Shown here: positions 1 to 10,765 of the stretch, piece after piece | How the letters are laid out: every line of letters begins with the position of its first letter | Numbering within the stretch: the stretch's first letter is position 1 | Assembly: GCF_030272615.1 (NCBI RefSeq) | Contig: NC_081410.1 | Span: 113,339,933-113,403,932 of the forward strand | Reading direction: 5' to 3' | DNA: 64,000 nucleotides | DNA from: Cryptomeria japonica | Lineage: Eukaryota > Streptophyta > Pinopsida > Cupressales > Cupressaceae | The notes under the pieces: model-generated | Databases searched by the model: none | The model's input: the letters and a program-made list of their open reading frames with translations, nothing else | Told to the model about the DNA's origin: nothing | Program-made: the position numbers and the translations under genes

Positions 1-543
1 ACCTGTTCCAAAGCTCCCATTTTTGCACAGGCAGGGAGGATGCTGGCAAAGGTTGTGGAATTTGGCTTTATGCCTTCCAATTTAATTTGCTTGAAAGTGT
101 CTAAAACCTTTTCGACAAATCCATTTTGTGCATATCCAGCAATTGTTGCAGTCCATGAGACAACATTTCTTTTAGGCATTCTATCAAATAGTTCACGTGC
201 CTTGTCTATGCTTCCACATTTTGCATACATGTCTACCAAGGCAGTTACAACTACAACATGTGACAAAATTTCTCTATCCTTTATGCTTCGATGAATGTCC
301 ATACTCTGTTCCAAATCTCCCATTTTGGCATAGGCAGGGAGGATAGTAGCAATGGTTGTGGAATTTGGCTTTACACCTAGCAATTGCATTTGCTTGAAAG
401 TTTCTAAAGCCTTCTCAACAAATCCATTTTGTGCAGTTGCAACTACATCTAACAAAATTCCTCTATCTTTTATGCTTTGATGGATGTCCATACCCTGTTC
501 CAAGGCTCCCATTTTGGCACAAGCTGGGAGTAGGCTGGCAAAC
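1..543 (-). pseudogene. PPR (PLS-type) protein fragment
   Basis: Read on the minus strand, the segment gives consecutive pentatricopeptide units with typical plant signatures: VVTALVDMYAKCG, KARELFDRMPKRNVVSWT, IAGYAQNGFVEK, KPNSTTFASILPACAKMG. The spacing between equivalent points is 303 bp (101 codons) for one interval, as expected for a P-L-S triplet. The next interval is only 189 bp, so 114 bp (38 codons) is missing in frame and DVVAT joins straight to AQNGF. Proteins of this family bind organellar RNA and many direct C-to-U editing in mitochondria or plastids. The frame is open to the window edge on the 3' side. On its 5' side homology fades just past 543 and an in-frame TGA follows. No start codon, targeting peptide or DYW end is visible. 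It is a fragment, probably a pseudogene, though it could be the edge of a larger gene lying outside the window. Confidence 0.8.
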
Positions 544-2054
544 GTAACTAAAGAAATGCAATGATCAGCTCAAAAGACATCAAACCACTACTAACAAAAC
601 CGAGAGTCTAAAATATGATAGGGAATAGTGTGAGCTGTCCTGAAATAAAATATTTTATTTTCAATTTCTACTAAAACATAATTACTCGGCCATTTAATGT
701 TATTAATAAGTGTTTAATTTATGAAAGAGATAAATGGTTGGCCACAAGTACATGAGCTACTAAATGCACACAAATAAGTGAATCTGATATTCAAAACTAT
801 CTACAATGAATTCAATTCTTGTCCATTAGTCATTTATGTTTGCAATAAGCATCTTTCTTTGTTTTTCTTAATCTTTATTCATAGTTATGTGCATATTTCA
901 CATTCTATAATTAGGATATCAATTGCTATGTCTGAACACTAGCATGATGTTTGTGTTGTGGTATAGATGTATGGAAACATAGTTATTGGATTGTTATATT
1001 ATAGAGATCATAAATCTAGATATTGCATATTAGTTATAGCTCTTCTTGGATTGAGTCTAAAGTTGACATATAGTCATAAAGCCATTATTAGCAGATCTAT
1101 CCATTTCTAGTAAAGACAATTGAGAAAGTCATTTTGATATTGAGAGTCTCTTATTTGTTTACCTATTGATCATTATTAAGCCATAATATTTAGGTCTATT
1201 TATCTCTCTTACAAAACCTCTGTAAGTGTCCTAGATTGTCCCTACTACTCACTCTTCAATTCGGAAAAATGGAGTTCTAAAGATTTGTTGCACAAGATGG
1301 TATTGAACGTATCAACAAGGCTAGCATGGAAGGCATGTTCAAGCTTCCACTTGTACAACTTACAACAAATGATTTGTTGATAGAAGAAATTCTTGAAATA
1401 GGGATACAATCGAAAGACAAGTAAGTACATACGAACCTCCTCAGTTGAAAGTAAAATCTATGTATATAAAAAGAGTACATTGAATCCCAATCCATAAACA
1501 CAATAGAGATACCAATGGAGACTTAATTGGATGTAGCATGTCGCACCAAAGTTGTTAGAGTATGCTAAGCTAGTACATAATGTTTCGTAAAGCCACATTA
1601 GTATTTTACCCAGATCAATATCTACCAAAACTAACTATAGTAATCCTTTTGAGGATTAATTTCATGGTGCTAGATCTTCATTTAGTTCCACTTCTTGTTG
1701 GAGATAAGAACAATTATTTCTTGAGGTAGATGAATATCCCATCAACAAAGGACAAGACCCTTTCTAGAATATAACAAATTCTACTCCAGCAAAGGGTTTC
1801 ACTAGAGATATTGAATAAGAGATAGACTTCTACTGCTGCATTAAAAGCATTGACATGTTCTTCATTTATTGATGTAAACTCTCTATGATGCGACCACAAC
1901 CAACAAAGGTGTAAAAAGTTGTTTGCAATGAATCGATTTTTAGGATTTTCCTTTGAGAAAATAGAATTAAACTATGGAAGCAGGATCTGCCAGCTCCTGA
2001 GGGAAAGACCATGTCAGACAATAATTTCTATTTTCTTTCCTGTGAAGAAAGACC
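544..2054. other. Gap with no recognised gene
   Basis: AT-rich sequence between the PPR fragment and the CACTA coding region. I find no frame with a recognisable domain. The left terminus of the CACTA element should lie somewhere here, but I could not find a CACTA-type inverted repeat with a matching partner downstream. Confidence 0.5.
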
Positions 2055-5000
2055 ATGTTAGACAATATCAAGGAACAACAAAATAAGGAGATAATTGCTA
2101 GATTGTGGTCTAACTTGAAAAGAAAAGGTGATGTAAAATGTTATTGTCCATGCAAAATTTGTAAGGGGTTAAAGACTAGAAGACTTCTAATCAAAATAGT
2201 GAAGAAACATTGTAGGCTGCATGGTCACATTGAAGGTGGACATGATTATCATCCATTTGTAAGTTTTTCATTATATCGTTTTGACAATTTATATACATAA
2301 TAAATCATGTGATGATGAGATCATGATCACGGTTTATTTATGTATATCAATTTTATATAGGTCGAGCACCCTGGAGCACATGGTATGGATCAACACAACC
2401 CTGAGAATATGATTTTCGAAGTGGACGAACATGGAGGTGTGAATATCGAAGCTGAAGATAATGATCCCATGGAAGATGATGATCATGAGCTAGAAAACAC
2501 AATTGAAGATGAAGGTACAAATACATTGATCCATGACTCATTTAGTACTCACACAGCTGATCATGATTATGAAGATGACCTTGATGTTGTTCATGATGTC
2601 CCTCTACTTGAGAAGGCATCTGAGGCCCTTTATGAAGGCTCGCAAGCAACTCTTCTCTCTGCTGTATTGGTGTTGGTGAACCTGAAGGTTATGAATGGTT
2701 TATCCAACATAACAATGCCACGTATGTTAAGGCATGTCATATATGTCATAATAAACTGTGAATCGTGTTGTACCATTAATATTCTTTATTATAAAAAATT
2801 ATATTTTGTTGCTGTAGATTGATAGGTGAGTTTTTGTTACCACCATCAAATATTCTACCTCGCTCATACCGAGAATTATCTGCCGTTATGAAAGATATTG
2901 GAATGGAGTATCAAGGAATAGATGCTTGTCGCAATGATCATATTATATGTCGCAAACAACATGAATTTCAAACTGAATGCCCTGAATGTCATATCAGTAG
3001 ATATCAAATAGATCAAATAACAAATGGGTTCCTTGCAAGGCTCTTCGCTATATTCCCATTATTCCACGTATGCAACGATTATTCAAGTGCACTACCTTGG
3101 CACAATTTATGGATTACCATGCACATAATAGAAGTCAAGATTACATTATTTGAATTCCTATGGATGGTTAAGCATTTATGGACATAAAGGAAAAGTGGCC
3201 ACACTTCAAAGAAGAACCTCATAATCTCAGGCTTTCATTGGCAGCGGACGGTGTCAATCCATTTGGAGAGATGAGATCTATTTACTCAGTGTGGCTTGTT
3301 TTTGTTATCAACAATAACATTCCTCCATGGATGTCAATAAAGAGGGAGCACATCATGTTGGCAATGATTGTTCTAGGTATTTTATTATTTAAATATAGTC
3401 GTCTAAATTTAATTATAAACATTGCAGTAAAATGGTCATAATAATTATGTAATGTTTTTGTTCATTCGATTAGGTAAGTACGAAGTTAAAGATCTGAATG
3501 TATATATCGAGCCTCTTATCGACGAGTTGCTGGAGTTATAGAATGGTGTCACTATGTATGATGTCTCTAGACCAATAGGACAAAGACAATTTCAATTCCA
3601 TGCAATGCTTCTATGGACAATACATGATGCCCCGAGGCTAACACATTTTTGTGGTATGTTATAGTGTTTATGTTGTGCATGAACATTATAATTCAAAAAA
3701 TTATTATATTTAATCCAATTATACATTATCTTGTAGGTCTTCAAACAAAGGGAAAATTGGCATGTCCTGTTTGTGGTCCAAAGATGAAATCTCGTCATTC
3801 AAAGAGTTTAGGAAAGCAAGTGTTTGATGAGTATAGGCACTTTCTCCACAAAAATCATAAGTATCGAAATACTGAAAAACATATTTTCAATGGGAAAGAA
3901 GAGAATACATCAAAGCCATGAAGAATGACACCTCACTGTGGAAGTTGGAATATAATAGAATTAATCGTCAAGGTAATGCCATTCCATCTATTGGTTTGTC
4001 ATAAAACATCTTTTCTATTTTGTTTTGTTTACTAATGATGTGATTGATGATGATGATGGTCATGAAGGCATAAATGACCACCTTCCTAAGGGAATACAAA
4101 TTTATCCTCGACAATTTAGTAGGTTGCCCTACTACGAGTAGTTACAAATTGTTCATTTGTTTGATAGTATGCATATTTGAAAGAATATAACAGAGACATT
4201 ATGGAAAATATTGGATGGAAGGGGTGACAAAGAAAAAATTGTCAAAATATGTAGTGACATTCAGGATTCCAATCATGCAATGATAAATGTCATTCAATCA
4301 AATAGCCATGGAGACCAGATTAATATAAGTGAGCTTCCTTGGTTATTAACGGACCAGCAAAGCAATGCTATAAAAGAAGTCATACAAAAAATTCAATTTC
4401 CCACAGGATTTGCTGTGAACATAAACAATCTCATATCAAAGAAAAGTGAATTTGGGCCAGGGATGAAAATGCATGATTGGCATACCTTCATTAAGGTAAT
4501 TCATGTTCTTGTGTTTTTAGTATGTATTTAAGTACTGAGCGTACGTGTACTTTTCATTATGTTACAAAAAAGTGAAAAGATAATTTTATAATTGTTGCAA
4601 TACGTTCTACCTCTATCTCTCCCAGACGACTTCGACAATAATGTCAAGCAAGTCATATATGATCTTGGAAAATACATAAGGTAAGTAGTGATATTTGTTT
4701 AGTTAGTTGTATAGATATTATATTTGCAATTTGTTTTACTTCTTATGTAATATATTTTTTTGCATCTTGAATACCTTGTAGGTGGTTGTCATGTAAAGAA
4801 ATCCATAAAGATGATATAAAATATTGGAAGAGAAAAATTCCTCATTTAATGTGTGAAATGCAAAAGTGTCTACCTCCAGCTTTTTTCAATGCACAAGAAC
4901 ACTACCTCATACACCAAGTTGAGGAGATTGAATTGTGTGGACCTGTACACACTAGGTCAATGTGGATGGTTGAGAGGCACTCAAAATTTTTGAAGGCTTT

Positions 5001-6253
5001 GGTTCAACAAAGAGCACATCCTGAGGGTTCTATGGTGGAGGGATATATGGTATACTAGACTATGGTCTACATTTCTGAATATCTTCCTAAGTTTGCAGGA
5101 AAGATCCACGTGGATCGCATTTGGGATCCCAACACCATTAACAAATTCAAAGCGGAGTACTTGATGGGGAAATTTAGATTGAGGAAAGTGAGAGGTAATT
5201 ATAAGATGTTATTGTAGTTAATTAATTCTTAATCTTCAAAATAAAATGATTGTAAGACATCTATTTATTTTTTGTATAGTTGGTCGAGAGTGGAATGCAC
5301 TACATTTGTATATTGCAAACAATCTTGATTGGATGATGGTAAGGATTGAATGTTGTCAACATTATGGACACACGTTAACATGGGAAGGTGTGGCTTCATT
5401 GGTTAAAGAAGCACATCATAATGGAGATTCCAATGTTACGCAAAGGGAAATTGATTTAGCATATGGTTTAAGAGATAAATAGGTACGTATAAATTTATTA
5501 ATCACCCACATGTTTATCAACTCACAATGCAATAAATTTTACATGTTTGACATATCACAGGTCAAACACCACAACATATGTACTGCAATGGTCATAAATT
5601 TTGCATTAAAAAGTTGGATGACATGAAGAAAACTTGTGATTCTGGCATCACTGCACTCTTTGAGGTGACAAATATTTCATCAAGAAATGACATTCATCCT
5701 CAACAGTCTCAAAATTGATACTATGGCATTTTGGATGATATACTTGAGTGTGACTTTAATTCCTTCAAATTAGTTTTGTTCGTCGTCAAATGGTATAGGC
5801 TATGATTGAATAAAAATGATCCTGATAGAACTATTACTGAACATGATAATGGTTTTATAATGCTAAATACAAGGTCATTTGAACCAGTTGGGGATGAGCC
5901 CTATGTTCTTCCAACCCAATGTGAGCAAGTATTTTACTCTGAGGTTCCACATAAACCAGGTTGGTCATTTGTTGTTAGACATGATCCAAGAGGAAGGCCG
6001 ATAAAGTATAATGTGATGGAAGAAGAAGATATCGAAGAAGTAGAAGATGAAGTGGATGATGATCACGATCGACAGTTTCACAATGACGATGAAGAAGAAC
6101 AAGAAGAAGAAAAAGAAGAAGAAGAAGAAGATGGTGATGATGATGATGATGATGATGATGATGACAGCGATGGTGATGATGGTGATGATGGTGATGATGA
6201 TGGCAAAGACGTTGATGATAATGATGATGACGACGACGATGATGATGATGATA

Positions 6254-6308
<55 letters not shown>

Positions 6309-6342
6309 CGACAACGACGACGACGATGATGACGACGACGAC

Positions 6343-6385
<43 letters not shown>

Positions 6386-6423
6386 CCAATGATGACCTTG
6401 ATGTTCATGATGATGAGGAATGA
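2055..6423 (+). pseudogene. tnp2-like CACTA transposase, broken
   Basis: Exon-like blocks appear in the order of a plant tnp2 transposase. The N-terminal transposase-associated part carries CKGLKTRR and GHIEGGHDYHPF, followed by a plausible donor GTAAGT at 2260 and an acceptor before 2361. The core has PLLEKASEALYEGSQ (2361-2720), LPRSYRELSAVMKDIGMEY and CPECHISRYQ (from 2818), and KEKWPHFKEEP, LRLSLAADGVNPFGEMRSIY and NNNIPPWMS. Next come LACPVCGPKM (about 3740), a DUF4218 region (about 4200-5200, e.g. LPPAFFNAQEHYLIHQVEEI) and a DUF4216-like end (EPYVLPTQCEQVFY, about 5900). Two stops and a frameshift lie near 3030-3180 and others occur downstream, so no functional protein is possible. The C-terminus is an extreme acidic tail coded by a triplet repeat. 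The family excises and reinserts the element by binding its ends. The identification is firm; exon edges are approximate. Confidence 0.85.
6130..6386 (+). repeat. GAT/GAC triplet repeat coding poly-aspartate
   Basis: About 250 bp of nearly uninterrupted GAT with interspersed GAC and a few AAT, GGT and AGC codons. It is preceded by a GAA-rich Glu stretch at 6090-6130. In the transposase frame it gives a run of Asp with occasional Asn and Gly, and ends in ANDDLDVHDDEE before the stop. All six frames are open because of the period-3 structure, which makes long spurious poly-Ile, poly-Met and poly-Ser frames. The mix of synonymous GAT and GAC suggests the tract has aged or been kept for acidity, not expanded recently as a pure repeat. 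Confidence 0.95.
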
Positions 6424-6840
6424 AATGTATGAGGAATGCGATTAGTATATTATCTATTGAATATTGACTTCTTGATAGAATTTTTTTACATAATTAATTC
6501 ATTATGTTTTGAATTCTAATGCCATTACATAATTAATTCATGATGCACCTTTTAATATGGAGATGGAGATAGGGGGTGTGACTATTTATGTGACAATTTT
6601 TAAACTGTGTTTATTTATGGAAATTGGATTGTTTATTAGCTATGTGACTATTTATGTGACCATTTAGTTGAGGATCCTGCATAGTCTACATAAAGTAAAG
6701 GTAAGGAATTGCAAAATTTACAATGATTTTGATGACAACATTTTTTATTATGTAATACTCTTTTTGTCTACAAAGTTCATGTTGTTCATGTTGTGTATGA
6801 TGTAATTTCGCTAACGTTTTTTATATTTTTTCTTTGTCAC

Positions 6841-9694
6841 AGGCCGACATGGATCTATCACATATTGCAAACAGAGATGTACCTTGCGACTTTCTACCGA
6901 GCAGGTAAACCTCATTGTAATTGTACAAATTAGGTAGAAGCAAACTATTACATTATTATGTTCTTCTTTTAGCGATTTATACTAATTTTATAATTGTTAA
7001 TGATATTCTTGACATAGACAGATGTTCGGGGAAAGGGAAAGGGAGTTGCAGTACTTGAGCACCTTTCTATGGATGTGGAATCATTAGGGTTAAGTAATGA
7101 TGACCCTAAAGATCCCACAGACCTTGTGAAATTCTTTAAAATGCCTCTTATAAAAATTAGAAAAGAGATTGTTGCTTTGGCAGTCGTGCATCCTACCACT
7201 GATGATATATGACAAAGGGTGGTATTATTGTATAAGACAACAGAAAACTTGCAAGTAAGCAATAATGAAAGCTTTAATTATAACAAAAGTTCAATAATGG
7301 TTTATATTTTATTCTCTTTTTATGTCATTAACTAAAATATGTACATATTGTTTTTACAACAATTTATCTGCCCTCATGAAAGTCATTCCTATGATCAGGG
7401 TGTTGCAGGATCAGGTGATGATGATTTTCTTGTATTATCACTTGCTTGGCTTATCATTCTGAGTACCCAAAACACATCATACTTGATACTGTCAATTTTC
7501 AAAATAAAGGTTCATCCTTGTTTACAATTCTTGCACTTTTCATATATTTAATGTTTGATATATTTAATGTATTATTCTTTAGGTGTTGTCAATGTTACTA
7601 TGCCAATGCCGACGCCGCCTCATCAGATGTCACCCTCACCTGTATTGCCGACTACAATGTCGGCAACAAGTAGCATGCAGACATCCTCTAGTGAATATCA
7701 TATTGGCCCGCCCACTATTGGTAGATCCCTCTTTTTCTCTATCTTCTGTCATGTGTTTATTTCCCTTCAAGCATTCTTTCTTGAATTCTAATGCCATTTC
7801 ATAGTGGATTCATTTTTTGCAGGAGGAGATGCACATGAGGATGTGCCACAGGCGACTACTACTGATAACATAGCATTGTTTCCTGGATCTTCTTGTATTG
7901 CTAGTACGGGAACATTGCAGGCCACATTCGTGGTGAGCGATGAAGAAATGCTTCCCTTAAAGATACAAAAGGTTCCAGGTACTTTAAAATTATTATTATA
8001 TATACTCTAATTATAATTTACTTTATGATCATTCGTTTTGGACTAATATTGATCCCATGAAATTTTTGCAGGCAATGATATTTTCTATAAACATCTTAGT
8101 GACATTGCATTGTAGATATTTGGGCCCACCATACGTAAAAGGTGGTACATCATATGTGAACTAACCCTTATCCACTTTTGATTTCATATCATTGCTAGAA
8201 TACTTTTCCTTTGATCCATTTCTTGAAGTGTAATAAATGTAGCTTTAGTTCATTTATGAATCTAATAGGTTTGTTTTTGCTTTAAAAGGTGGAATGACTA
8301 AGAAAAAAGGTTAAAAGATGAATTGACAAACCAAATGGTTGAGTGGTTTGGAAATGACACCTTTGACAAAACCAAGCTCCTTGAAAAAGATGGCACATAT
8401 CTAAAGTATGTGAGGGACCAATACAGGACCCATTTGGAGAGGAACCTAAAGTACAAGCGTCCCCCCATGATTCCAGAGAGGGAGTGGAAGGACCTAATTT
8501 TGGATGCCAATGAGAGAATTGAAAGGAAAAAAGGAAATACACTAGTAGACACCAGAAGAAGGTACGGGATACTATTAAGAATGTAATTATGTACTAATTA
8601 ATTACTCTTTATATTTATATAATCTAACATATTTCAAACTTTTTATAGACTGAGTGACACGTCAAAGGAAACCAAGGGAAGGCAAGAAAAGAACAGGCAA
8701 CACAAACTCGGCTCTGGTGGTTACATGAAACTTCCTGTACGAATTGTAAGTATCTCATGTAAACTCCCATATTGTCTCAAAATATTAATAAATTGCAAAT
8801 GTTTTTTTTTAATCAAACAATGCAAGCAAAATTCACAGTACCAAGCAAAAATGTAGGGCTCTGAATTCAATAGAGCGCCCACAGAAGATGACTAGAGAAT
8901 TGCCTACCAGCAAGGCTATTTAACCGTGGTTGATTGGCTACGAGAATTGAGTGGGCATACACAACATTCAAGTGCATCCGTCACACAGGTAAATATGGTA
9001 AATGGAAGTTGTTTCAAATTGAATACTGTACCAATAATCTAATTGATGTTGAGTTCCAACATAAAGTGACTATATTTGTTTTAAATAAGCAAGCAATGAT
9101 AACAATCTACATGTCATTGGAATGCATCGTGCTAATTGTGAAACACCACCTGCACATGAACATCCGGATGTGCATCCCAATAGTGGAGGTATTCATTTTC
9201 TATTCAAATTTATTTATTTAGCTATTAATATAATTAAACATCTTAATTTGTAATTAGAGTAGAAATTAATGTAACCTTTCTTGTTAATATTTTAGAGCAT
9301 GTAGTCGGTGGTGACCAAGTGGAGCATGATCTGGGTACACAACCTCAAGAACATGATGTTCCCCACTCAGATGAAGAGGATGGTGGTATTCAGCATGTTG
9401 AGGTTGAGGCTACACAAAATGATGTGGCCCCATCAAGTAAAGAGCACAACAATTATGTTCTCTAAATTAATGAAATACTTGTAACAATAATTTTTTTTTT
9501 TGAATTTAACCCATTTCTTTGTTATTGCAGAGGACCCCCCTTCACTTTAGTGTTCTCATCCTCAGTATAGGACTAGGCATACATTGAGATCATGAGCAGT
9601 TGGTGGAACATCTGTAGAGGGGGGAAATGATGAAGACACCGATGTTCCACTTAGTCTTTTCATAGCTTCAAAGAAAAAACAAAGAAAGAAATGA
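6841..9694 (+). pseudogene. Second CACTA-encoded protein, fragmented
   Basis: Short coding blocks separated by AT-rich intron-like DNA continue the element on the plus strand. At 7020-7250 one frame reads LSNDDPKDPTDLVKFF and KIRKEIVALAVVHPTT. The best block, 8281-8740, reads WFGNDTFDKTKLLEKDGTY, PPMIPEREWKDLI, and then TSKETKGRQEKNR with KLGSGGYMKLPVRI after an intron-like gap. The last motif is typical of Transposase_24/Ptta-like second proteins of plant CACTA elements, thought to bind element ends. A final block at 9297-9691 is acidic and ends with a basic SKKKQRKK tail just before a stop. The blocks are in different frames with internal stops. The non-coding stretch just before it (6424-6840) is AT-rich, with two copies of TGTGACTATTTATGTGAC about 70 bp apart. 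Confidence 0.65.
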
Positions 9695-9699
9695 TTGTA

Positions 9700-9925
9700 A
9701 TCTAACTTATTTGATAATGACTAATTTTTATGTGTTAGTGAATGCAATTATGTGCTAATTAATGGTTATGGATGATATGTGTTAATTAATATTGATGAAT
9801 GTTGCATGTTAATTAATGTTAATCAATGTTATGTGTTAATGAACGTTATGTGATATTAATGAATGAATGCTATATTTTATTAATGGTAGAAAAAATTAAT
9901 GAATGAATGTTATAAGATGTTAACG
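9700..9925. repeat. Candidate CACTA subterminal repeat region
   Basis: Variants of TTAATTAATGTTGATGAATG and ATGTGTTAATGAACG recur about seven times in roughly 220 bp directly after the last coding block. CACTA elements carry arrays of short transposase-binding words just inside their ends, so position and periodicity fit. The words are simple AT-rich sequence and no terminal repeat was found, so the call is tentative. Confidence 0.4.
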
Positions 9926-10765
9926 AGGAATTTAGAGTGATGTTAGGGGGGGGGAGGGGCCAAATGAGCTTCCACCTTCATGTGGTTGGCCCTGTTAAGT
10001 AGAGAATATTAAACAATTCTTGAAACCAAGCGAAGCTCAACAAGGTAACACACTTTTCAATATTTCATTATGTTGCACAGTTAATCTTATTGAATAATGT
10101 ATATTGAATCTTAATTACAACACCATGAGTGGCTGGGTATAATGAACTCCCATATTGTCTTGTCTTTACACGAACAATATGAGTTGCTTCTAGTGTTGAT
10201 AACCAAGGTGGGACTGCAAAAGTTATGAATATGCCTCATCCTTGTAAGTTTTTTTATTACAACTCCTAAATCTTGAGACTAAACTTTTTGTTCTTGATGT
10301 TTTTCACTAGTTGTCATAACCTCTGACTTTGATGCTTGTGCCTTAATAGAACTAGATGTTTCTTGTATGCATACTTGGTCAAGGATTGCATTATGATGCT
10401 ATAGGGCTACAAACTAAGATTATTTATTGTATTGAGTTGCACATTTCACATGAGTTACTCTATGAATTCTATGCACATTTATGTATATACACTATTTCTA
10501 GTCTATATATTAATATTAATTTGGAGAAAATATTACAAAACTCAGAGTATTCTCCATAAGACTAGAAAAAAGCTCAGATAAATTTTTGTAGTGTTTTCTT
10601 ACAATTACTTCCAATCATTTTTTTAGGAGTACTGGTATCCATTTATAATAGTATGGAGCATACAAGCTTTGGACCCTTCAAAAGAAAGTTTGTTACAAAC
10701 AACTGGTAGTTTTCAAGAAGCAGTTATAAGTCCTTTTCAGTATCTATGGCTTCCACTACTTGTTG
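9926..10765. other. Gap with no recognised gene
   Basis: Starts with a G-run near 9950 and continues as AT-rich DNA. I see no domain, terminal repeat or RNA gene. It is the 3' flank of the large minus-strand frame that ends at 10766. Confidence 0.4.

Larger units (their letters stand above)
2055..9925 (+). mobile_element. Decayed CACTA (En/Spm-like) DNA transposon
   Basis: Two gene-like blocks on the same strand form a standard plant CACTA layout: a tnp2-type transposase with DUF4218 and DUF4216-like parts, then a second protein with a KLGSGGYMKL motif as in Transposase_24/Ptta-type proteins. A stretch rich in the word TTAATTAATG follows at 9700-9925 and could be the subterminal binding-site array these elements carry. 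The coordinates bound the recognisable part only. The terminal inverted repeats and 3-bp target duplication were not found. Frameshifts and stops show that this copy cannot make a transposase, although it could still be moved in trans if its ends survive. Confidence 0.8.

Noticed and set aside
5965-6408. Long minus-strand poly-Ile/Val and poly-Ser frames and a plus-strand poly-Met frame
   Set aside because: All are shadows of the GAT/GAC triplet repeat, which leaves every frame open.
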